Assembly: GCA_016647705.1 (NCBI GenBank)
Contig: CM028327.1
Span: 4,783,726-4,847,725 of the forward strand
Source: Eucommia ulmoides
Lineage: Eukaryota; Streptophyta; Magnoliopsida; Garryales; Eucommiaceae
DNA: 64,000 nt
Direction of reading: 5' to 3'
Positions 32,330-42,900 of the stretch are shown in pieces. The position numbers and the translations under genes were made by a program. Each line of letters starts with the position of its first letter. The stretch's first letter is position 1. The notes under the pieces were generated by a model that was not told where the DNA came from, did no database searches, and was given only the letters and a program-made list of their open reading frames with translations.

Positions 32330-32700
32330 ATATATAAATTTCTGCAAATCACAGAAATGTGAATGTTCACATGCGAACAAACAACAATGTCAACTTTCAC
32401 ATATACTATTGTACAAGTTATTATTTTTGAAGTGATGTGAACATTCACACCCGTACAATAATTTGGTGTTTCAAGAGTTGTTATTTTAAAATAGTGTGAA
32501 CATTTATACGAGCACAAATATTATTAATTTAAATGTTCACAATACTATTTTGTATTAGTATGAACATTCACAATATTATTTTGTGTTAGTGTAAATGTTC
32601 ACACTATTGCGAAATAGTAATTCCTACTGCAGTAGATTTAAGATTATTAGTGTGAACATTCACACTTTTGTGATTGTTGTGAATATTCATACTAATTCGA
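32330..32700. repeat. Cluster of GTGAACATTCAC palindromes
   Basis: Eight or more perfect or near-perfect palindromes of the type GTGAATGTTCAC and GTGTGAACATTCACAC in about 370 bp, at irregular 35-60 base spacing. The core GAAnnTTC fits the heat-shock element inverted repeat, but the cluster sits in gene-free DNA, so I treat it as repeat structure. Sparser relatives are at 60860-61370. Confidence 0.6.
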
Positions 32701-33612
32701 ATTCGCAAACCCTTCAAATTCAACCTCCCTCTAACCCCTTTAAGTCCCTTTCCTTACCTCAACAAACATTCCTCTAACCTCAACAAATCCAAAATAAAAT
32801 CCAACAAACTAAACATCGCCGTCATCAGTTACAAAACAAGCCTCCAAGCTTCACCATCACTATTTACGTTGCCGTCCTTTCTTCGATTTTCGACATGATT
32901 GAGGGCAAAGTTCTTCGCCGACGAGAAACGTTTCGACAATTTGGGCATGGAATCATAACTTAGTCCGTATGTAAGTTCAGGTCTGACGAGGGTGTAGTGT
33001 GGATCTAAACATATTTGTGCAACCTCCTTTGTCATCTTTTTTTTCCGTTTAGAATTAAGTCCCTAGATCTGGAGTTCTAAAGATTGGGTTTTTCCGAGCA
33101 TTATTCTCTCGAAAATGATGAAACCCTAGGGAAAAGATCCTAAAGAGAGATATAGGCTCCAAAGTGTTTAGATCTGTCATCACTACCACCTTCGACGTCA
33201 CTGCCACCTTCATTGCCATTAGAAGTGTTTAGATCTGCCACGAGTGCCACCTCGTCGGTGAGAGAAAGAAGCACAATGACAATGATGGGAAAACAATAAG
33301 CCATTGGCATAGAGAGAGAGAGAGAACAAGATATTGAATAACTTCAAAACCCATTGAGAGAGATATATATATAGAGAGATATGAAATGAAATTTCCATTC
33401 AGTTTTCGTGATTTACCGGAGAATAGCATTGTCGATTTCTGGTATTTTATAAATTGTGGAGAACTAATTTCTATATATTGTTTTGATTTTTTTTTAATCA
33501 ACATAACTCTTTAATTAGTTAATTACTATACTAACTCTTAAATTAGATTTAAAAAGAATAAAAACCTCAATAAATAAAAATAGATTTGTGATTGTGGTCA
33601 TTTACCAATACT
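32701..33612. other. Non-coding, locally gene-like DNA upstream of the transporter
   Basis: 32800-33250 is GC-richer (repeated CACCTTCGACGTCACTGCC-like phrases, one CTAGGG stretch). 33305-33390 has GA and AT microsatellites. No ORF with family features. Confidence 0.4.
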
Positions 33613-33790
33613 AGATGTCCAAGCGGAAGGAATTTGGACTCCTTAAGCAACTATTCCGGGATCGAATCATGGGGAATTATGTATGAAAAGTACTATGTTG
33701 GAAAAAGTCTTTGTTTCTGGCGTTTAACAGTATCTCGAGGGATTAGTCTATATTGACGTGGTGTGGGATATAATGGGAAACCGAAAAATT
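33613..33790 (+). mobile_element. Possible tRNA-derived SINE (Leu/Ser tRNA type)
   Basis: GATGTCCAAGCGGAAGGA looks like a tRNA D-arm/A-box region, and GGGATCGAATCATGG some 45 bases on looks like a B-box/T-arm. Between them is an anticodon-arm-like TTGGACTCCTTAAG. The body then runs without coding capacity to about 33790. No target duplication found. It ends about 135 bases before the transporter start codon. Confidence 0.5.
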
Positions 33791-33926
33791 TATCACCCAC
33801 CAAGGGATGACATCGACATTTCACTCCCGCCGAGTTCCGTATAAATCCGCGATTTAATTGATAAAAAATGGAAAAGTAATCCCCAAAGACGAAAATAGCG
33901 TACGGCCTTACAGAACTCGTATACCA

Positions 33927-36900
33927 ATGGCTGCACTACCTTCACTATGCTGCTCATATTTATCCTCTCAATTTCCAATTTTGCCATTCCTCTCCCTCTC
34001 TCCTTTCCTCTCCCAGATCCGCCGGAAATCTCCTGCGTTCGTTGCCGGCTCTAGGATTATCGCTCGCCGGAGAACACCTCCAAAGCCGCCGGAAAAGGAA
34101 ATGTCGATCGCCCTTCAGATGGCGTCAGCGCCCCACCTACGCGACACTGATGGCGAGCCTTTTCTAGATTCTAGGAATCGTAAGCTCAGTTATACACTGT
34201 TCGCTAACATGGCTATGAATTACGTATTGGTCATGAATTAACTTTGGATAAAGTGAATTGTTATCCTCTTGTGTTTCTCTTTATCTGTGGCTTTTCGATG
34301 GTGAGAAAAGGGGGAATTTGGGACCGCGAACTTTATTCTAATTTCTGTTATTAGGAGGATTAATTTGAATTTATATTTATGAGCGAATGAATGGAACTAC
34401 TATAGATTTTCTTCTTCTTCTTTTTTTTTTTTTTTGCTTTCCTGAATCGCGAGCGATCATGCAGATGATTCGAATTTGATATGGCATGTATTTTAGTTCG
34501 GATAAACCTAAAGCTTAGTTGATTGCCTGGTTTTCGATAATGGTGATCTTAGGAGCTGATATCTCATTATGGTAGAAGATAATTGAATTGAGAGTAATTT
34601 TTCGAAATTGGATCACTTATATTACACTAATGGATCATTGATAGTAAATTAGTGACTTTTTAGCTTTGTAAATGCTATTGGCATTCCCAAAACCACTTGT
34701 TTTATTTATTTATTTATTTTTGGTATAGAAGAGGAAACAAAGCAAACTCCCAAAACCACTTGCACTCCAATTAAATTGTTCTTGTTGGAGAGGCAAATAG
34801 TGATTTCAAAGTGATAGAATACCTACTGATCTTCCATAGAACCTTCCAGCTTTACTAACAAATTATTCCCTTCCTTTTTCTTTTATTTTTTGTTCTTTGT
34901 ATTATGTTATTTTGTTTTCTTTCTCTTGTATCCCACTGCTATAAATAGCTCATGAAATGAAGATACTCTGCAATTTTAAGCAGAGCTTATCAATTTATCA
35001 AATTCTCACTTGGTATCAGTTTAGCCTCCCAGCTCACGCTATCGATTCGATCCCATGGCTGAAATAACCAGTTCCACCCATCATTCCACCCCTTCCTCCC
35101 CAACTCTGACCACCATGATTGGTCTGCCTACTCCAACCAAATTACAATCGTTCAACATCTCTCTCTCTTCGGTAAGCCCTGTCAAGTTGGATAGGAGCAA
35201 CTACCTTTTGTGGAAGTCTATGATCTTCCCAATAATCAAGGGCAATCGGCTCGATGGATTTGTTCTTGGCACCAAGCCCTGCCCGCTAGAGTGTCTCGAC
35301 ATCGAAGGAACACCAAACCCAGCTTTTGATGACTGGCAAACCACCGATCAACTTCTTCTTGATTGGCTTTATAGCTCTCTCTCTCTTGAAGTTGCTACCC
35401 ACATGATCAATTGTCACACCATCCGTGACCTGTGGACTACAGCATACGCACTCTCTGGTGCTCACACCAGATCCAAAATTACACTTCTCAAAGTTGAACT
35501 GCAACAAACTCGCAAAGGAGGCAGTACGATGCTTGAATATCTTAATACCATAAAGACTCTTGCTGATAATCTCTTGCTTGTTGGAAGCCCCATCGCCTTA
35601 TCTGATCTAATTACCCAAACCCTTACTGACCTTGATTTTGAATATACTCCAATTGTTGTTCAGTTGACTGAAAAAGCAAATCAGTCTTGGATTGAATTTC
35701 AAACCTCCTTCTTGACCTTCGAGAGCGGCCTTGAGCAACTGAACAGTTTTCAAAACCTCAATGTACATCACATGATCGTCAACACGGTGCACAATTCTTC
35801 ATTTCAGTATCCCACCTCTCAATCCTCCACTAGCAGAGGTCGCGGCTCATACCGAGGATACAATGGTCGTGGTCGCTTTCGTGGTCGAGGACGGCTAAGC
35901 AATTCCTGACCTACCTGCCAAGTTTGTGGCAAATTGGGTCACTCTGCTGCTATTTGCTTTTACCGATTTGATAATAGCTACATGGGCAACACTCTTGCCA
36001 ACACCAGTGGTCTATCACAACCCACCTCATCTCCAACTTTCACTGCTCAACTTGCCACTCCCGAAACCCCTCTTGATACTGCCTGGTATGTTGACAGTGG
36101 TGCAAGCACTCATGTAACTAATAACTCCAATTTACTTCAGCAGCATACCACCTACAATGGTAAGAACCGCTTACTTGTTAGTAATGGCTATCCTCTTCCC
36201 ATCCACTATGTTGGTCATTCCACCATTTCGTCACTCAACCATACTCCTCTGCTTCTTAAAAACATTCTGCACACTCCCACCATCACCAAAAATCTGCTTA
36301 GTGTTTCTCAATTTACAGCTGATAATAATGACTGTGTTGAATTTGATTCGCATTTGTGTTGTGTGAAGGACAAGCAAACCAAGAAGGTTCTTCTTCAAGG
36401 GATGCTTAAGGATGGTCTTTATCATTTCAACAACACCGCCATCTCATTCTCTCCATTGCAGTAGTGTTCTGTGCTCTCTGTCTCTCACCAACCGCATATG
36501 TCTAATTTAGCAGATTGGCATCGCATTTTAGGACATTCATCCCAGCATATTTTAACTCAAGTTCTTAAGTCTTGTAATCAACAGATTTCTGTTCATGACT
36601 TTCCTGCGTTTTGTGATGCTTGTCAATATGGAAAGAATCACAAACTTCCATTTTCCCGTTCCCCTTCCCATGCTTTTCATCCACTTGAGTTGATTCACAC
36701 TGATTTGTGGGGTCCTGCCCCAGTTCTATCATCTGCTGGTTATCAATATTATATCCTATTTTTGGATGATTTTAGTCGTTATTCTTGGATATACCCGTTA
36801 AAACACAAAAACGATGCCTTACATACCTTTATTCAATTCAAAACCATGGCTGAGAAGCAATTTAATCACAGTATCAAAATTGTGCAAAGTGACTGGGGAG

Positions 36901-39900
36901 GAGAGTTCCGGTCTTTCACATCCGTTGTAACTGAGTGTGGCATCACTTTCCGACATCCCTGTCCTCATACCTCACCCCAAAATGGCCGGGTTGAGCGCAA
37001 ACATCGTCATGTTACTGAAATGGGGCTCACTTTATTAGCCCGAGCTTGCATGCCACTCAAATTCTGGTGGGAAGCCTTTCACACTGCTGTTTTTCTTATC
37101 AATCGGCTCCCAACCCCCGTTCTCAATGATCAAACACCTCTTTTCCTTCTTTACAAACCAAAGACATCCCAACTATACCAGTCTTCACCCTTTTGGATGT
37201 AGTTGTTTTCCCCACCTACGACCTTTTCAGAAACACAAGCTCAATTTTCACTCTCAAAAATGTTTGTTCATTGGCTATAGTGATTGTCACAAAGGTTATA
37301 AATGTCTTGCCCCAAATGGCAAATTATACATTTCCCGGCATGTTGTGTTCAATCATCAAGACTTTCCCTCTCTCTCTTCATTTTTACCTGTTGTTTCCAC
37401 CCAACCAGCCCCCACATTCTGTTCACCAACCGTTCTTCCTTCTCCTCCCTTGCTGCCCACTGCTACTGCTGTACCATTCGCAGCTTTACATCCTTTGCCA
37501 GGCAGCCCTTCACCACCATTTGTGCACACTGCTGTTCCTCCTGCAGCTGACCAACACCCAACCGCCTGTCCCCCTTCCTCTTCACCATCTCCTTCTTCCT
37601 CTTCCTCTATACCACTTCCTCCTCCCTGTCCAAATACCACTGCCAATACCTCTGCCTTACCCAATCATCCCATGGTCACCCGAAGTCAACGAGGCATTGT
37701 GAAACCCAAACTTCCTTTCACTGGTCTGATTGTTGCTTCTCCTCCATTATCCTCTGTCTTACCAACCTCTACCTGTGCTGCCCTTCAGCAACCCAAATGT
37801 TTTCAAGCTATGACCGATGAATTCACAGCTCTTCAACGCAATCAAACATGGTCTCTTGTCCTTGCCACACCTAACATGAATCTTGTTGGTTGCAAATGGG
37901 TTTTTCGGATTAAGTATCATCCGGATGGCCGCATTCATCAACATAAAGCTCGCTTGGTGGCCAAAGGGTTTCAACAAACCCCTGGTATTGATTTTCGTGA
38001 GACATTCAGCCCGGTGATTACACGTGCAACGGTTCGCATCGTACTCACTCTGGTTGCCTCTTTCAACTGGCCAGTCCATCAACTAAACATTAATAATGCT
38101 TTCCTCAACGGTCAAGTTCAGGAAGACGTTTTCATGCTCCGACTTGATGGGTTCATTGATCCACAATTTCCTAACCATGTCTGTAGGTTGCATAAAGCTC
38201 TCTATCCTCAAGTAGGCTCCTCGTGCGTGGTATGATAAGCTGCATTCAACCTTGTTATCCTAGGGGTTCCAAAACTTTGTCAGTGATTCTTCCTTGTTCT
38301 TCACGCATCATCAAGATAAAATTCTTTTGCTTCTCATTTATGTTGATGATATTATTATCATTGTTAATCATGTATCTCACTTACATGATTTTATTACCAA
38401 ACTTCATCATCAATTTGCTCTCAAAGATCTCGGACCATTACACTTCTTCTTGGGTATTGAGGTTCATCGTAGCTCCCAAGGGTTTTATCTCTCCCAACCA
38501 CAGTACATCAATTATCTTCTGCTTAAATTCAACTTTGGCAACATGTCCACCTGCCCTACACCAATAACACCCAGTCAAATTCTCTTTGCATCCCATGGTG
38601 ATCTTCTCCCCAATTTGTCTCTCTACCAAAGTGCCATCGGTGCTTTACAATATTTGACACACACTCGACCTAACATCAGCTACTCAGTTAACAAGCTCAA
38701 CCAATTTCTTCAACATCCCACCTCTTCTCACTGGCAGACTGTTAAACGTATCTTTCGTTACTTAAAGGGCACTTCTCATTGTGCTCTTCATCTTCAGTCA
38801 GGTCCCTGTCTCAATCTCATTGGTTTTTCCGATGCTGACTGGGCCTCCTCTCTTGATGATTGTCGCTCCACCGGTGGTCATTGTGTGTACTTGGGAGAAT
38901 CCTTAGTTGCTTGGTCATCCAAAAAACAACATGCTGTAGCTCGCTCTAGCACAGAATCTGAGTATCGTGCCTTAGCTAATCTTGTTGTTGAGCTCACCTG
39001 GTTTCAGTCAATACTTCATGAATTACGGTTTCCAATTTATGGTCCACCCATTATCTGGTGCAATAATCTCAATGCAAGTGCTCTTGCATCGAATCCGGTT
39101 CATCATGCTCGCACCAAACACATTGAAATTGATGTGCATTTTGTCCGAGTTAAGGTTCTGGCCAAACAACTTGATATTCGATATGTGCCATCTCACGATC
39201 AGATTGCTGATATTCCCTTCCTTTTTCTGTTATTTTTTGTTCTTTGTATTCTGTTATTTTGTTTTCTCTCTCTTGTATCCCACTGCTATATATAGCTCAT
39301 GAAATGAAGATACTCTGCAATTTTAAGCAGAGCTTATCAATTTATCAAATTCTCACTGTACAGGATCTTTAGTATTTATGATTTAATCATCTATTGGTTT
39401 CCTTTTAGTCGAAATTTCAAGCTGTTACAACAATTTAATGAATAGGAAGACAATAATCTATTAGTTCATTAGTTGAGTTTGCAAAGTTAATTGGACTTTC
39501 AGACCGATTCGGAGACTAAATTGAGTTGGAATCAGATGCTACTACAATGTGAAGCTAAATTGAGAAATTGTTTTGGGTAAAATCTACCTGCGAACGGTGT
39601 TTATTTGCATAGACGTTCTTATATTCCGCAACTGATGTTTCTCCAATGGTTGAAGTTCCATCCTTGATGAAACACTCTCTGACCCAAGTTCAATGGCGTA
39701 GAGTTAATAATCGTTTATGCATTGTACTCTAGTGAGTTTGAAGCTCTTTTCTTGCACATCTTCATGTTGATTTTTCCGATCTCTCACTTGAGAGCTCCTT
39801 GATATGTGTTGCTCAATATTTTTATAAAGAGTGCAATAAGGCTAAGATTTTATTCTTAAAGGTACTTGATGTGTCTATGGTTTCGATTTTTCTGTGTTAG

Positions 39901-42900
39901 CTTTTACCTTGAGAATTCATGGCCACGGAGATAACAGCCAGGCGCAAAGGGCTGAAACTAGTTCTGTTTGTCTATCCAATGCGCTTACAGGGTTTTCTGC
40001 ATCATCGCGTAACATAAGACGTTGTTATGGACACATTTTGAGCACCAATGATCCGTGAACTCTAAAATTGCTAGTATACTATGTACTTTGTGAGCAGAGT
40101 AATGTGACAATTCTGTAATCGTAGCATAGCTTTATTCCATTATTAAGGGTAAAAAGAAGGGGAAAAAACATCTGCTACACTAATTACTATGTGGGCTAGG
40201 ATTCGTTAGGTGGTTGTCTGATAGGAATCCAGTAGCAGTGCGTCCTTGTATGGTATGCTGTTCTTGGCTGCTCTCTCTCTCTCTCTCTCTCTCAAGTTCA
40301 ATTCATTAATGATCCAGGTGCAGGAAAGGGAGAGGTGCTGACAACTGATACGGAAGAGGAGACTTGCTCTTCTAGTAAAACGTCTCAACGCAAAAGTAGA
40401 TACTCTATTAGCTCTATTAGATTCTTCGGGGTGGACTTAACCCCAGATAACATTGCTGTTGCCATGGTATATTTTGTCCAAGGGGTCTTAGGCCTTGCAA
40501 GACTTGCAGTCAGTTTTTACTTGAAAGATGATCTGCATCTTGATCCTGCAGAGGTATATTATCTTCATATTCGTTATTTGAGATTTTTGTGGTTGAATTG
40601 AATTCATCCTTTAGCATCTGAATCATATATACTCCCAATTTCCCATCTACTGTAATAATTGATATATTTAGCACTTGAATTCTAGCTTTCAAAGTAAAGT
40701 TATTTGTTGTCTTAAAAAGTTCAGCATTCAAAAACAAAGTAAATGCACAAATATATACAAGTTGTGGCTTATTAGTTTGAGGAGACATTAAATTCTCCTT
40801 TTCTTTTTAATCAGTTAATCTTTTATATTTCGTTATCAAAAGAAATGATCACCATTACAGACATTTGTAAGAGAAAAAAGAAAAAAGAAATAATTTTGAG
40901 GACTGACAAATGAACGTGGTTGACTAGACAGCTGTTATATCTGGGTTTTCTGCATTGCCATGGCTTGTCAAGCCTCTATATGGATTTATTAGGTGAATAT
41001 CAGTCTTCAGTATATATTTCAGTTATTTCTTTCACACCGGTAAAGTTTCCTCATGACAATTGTCTCTTTTGTAGCGATTCTTTCCCACTCTTTGGGTACA
41101 GAAGGAGATCGTACTTGGTTCTGTCAGGGCTTCTTGGAGCGCTTTCATGGAGCCTGATGGCCACTCTTGTTGACGGCAAATATGGTGCTGCATTCTGCAT
41201 TCTTGCTGGATCTCTCTCTGTCGCCTTCTCTGACGTTGTAAGTATCTTGTGTTACTTATAGACTTAATTCCTTATCGATATTTTCTCTTTTTACTAAAGA
41301 ATTAGTTTAGTTACTAAACCTAAACCAACATGTTTGGAAGGCAGTAATGGAATCTTTATATCCATCGAAATGTTTTAAAATCCGCCCAAATTCTGTGACA
41401 ATAATGCCCCCTAAAAATCTGAAATAATATTTTTAAAAATTCTCTTTCCATATTGAGTTGGATACTTGAATTAAGATCAATAGAAAATAATTCATTTTTT
41501 AACAAATAAAACAATGTCATTAAATGCATTCCTGATTTAGCATTAATTCAAAATTAAATTTATATGATGCCATATTATCATCATTGCACTACATATCAAA
41601 ATCATTTTGCTGGAAAAACAATAAGAGAAAATGTTGAATTAAACAAAAGTTTCGAATCCTAATAATCAAACTTATCTAATTAAGTGGCAATGTTGAATTC
41701 CACACGTTATTTTTGTTTGCTAAAATAGTTAATTGAGATGTCATTTGAAGATATTATATAGGTGAAAATGTTTGTGCAATTAAATCAAGTAAACAAATAT
41801 TCAAAATGTAGTTATTTATGACTATATTGAGAGATGACAAATGGAATTATAATTGGTAACTAACCATTTTTTGCAAAAGATATATTTTTCGTATGTATTT
41901 AACCGGTGTTTAGGGTATGTAACAACATTAAATGAGGGCATCCTGTTAGGATTTTGCGAAAGGTGTGTAATGTAAATTGAAAAACTAGTAGGGGATAATT
42001 TGGTAGTTTTCATGTCCTTATGGCAGCTTTCGGTAACTGCCCCATTTTTTATTCTTTTTTTCGTTTGTGTTGCATAAACTGAAGCATGATGTAGGTTGTA
42101 GATTCAATGGTTGTAGAGAGGGCTCGTGGTGAGTCTCAAAGCATGTCAGGATCGCTTCAATCGCTGTGTTGGGGTTCCTCTGCCTTTGGGGGCATCGTTA
42201 GTTCCTATTTCAGCGGCTCCCTGGTGCATACATATGGTGTAAGGTATGCCATGCCTACACCACTCTAGCCCTAGTATTAGAATTCCTGCTCATTTTCTCC
42301 TGATATTTTTTGTTTATTTTGTTTTTTCCATTATGCCATGTCATCATCAATGCTTTAACCCAAGAGGTGTTAGTCCGGTTGACAGGGGAGGAGTTCTCTT
42401 TCTTTATCAACCAGGGTTCGACTCTCCTGAAGAGCACTCTAGGAATTAAATCTTGAATTTAACCCTGAATGCACTAGGCCGATGTGGGGGGAGTGACCTA
42501 GGGAGGTGCGCTTAAATTGGCCCAGACACACCTTACCGTTTAATGAAAAAAAATCACTGCTTTAGCCATAGTCCTAGTACTACTGCTCGTTTTCTCCTAA
42601 CAATTTTTTCTTTATTTTCTTTTTTCAGTCTGCCATGTCATCACTGCTTTAGCCCTAGTTTTAGTACTGATTTTTTTCCCCACATTTTTTTTTCCCCCAA
42701 ACTTCAGGTTTGTTTTTGGTGTGACAGCGTTGCTTCCTTTGATAACGTCTGCAGTTGCGGTTCTTGTTAACGAGAAGCCTTTGATCGGCCCTGCAAGAAG
42801 ACAGAACCTTCCCTTAAGCAGTCCCGGTTTCTTGGAATACACAAAACATAACATGATTCAGCTGTGGGATGCTGTAAAGCAGCCTACTGTGTTTCTCCCA

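Larger units (their letters stand above)
34793..39355 (+). mobile_element. Ty1/copia retrotransposon, defective, in intron 1 of the transporter gene
   Basis: 5' LTR 34793-35008 (starts TGTTGGAGAGGC, ends TTCTCA), primer site TGGTATCAG at 35011, gag-pol 35055-39211, truncated 3' LTR 39212-39355. The two LTRs overlap for 144 bp with four differences by my count (about 97% identity), so the insertion is fairly recent. It is in the sense orientation of the host gene. The 3' end has lost the last part of RNase H, the polypurine tract and the first 72 bp of the LTR. I could not find a matching 5-bp target duplication. Confidence 0.93.

Noticed and set aside
37356..37664. 102-codon minus-strand Gly/Glu-rich ORF
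   Set aside because: Antisense shadow of the Pro/Ser-rich linker between integrase and RT in the copia element.
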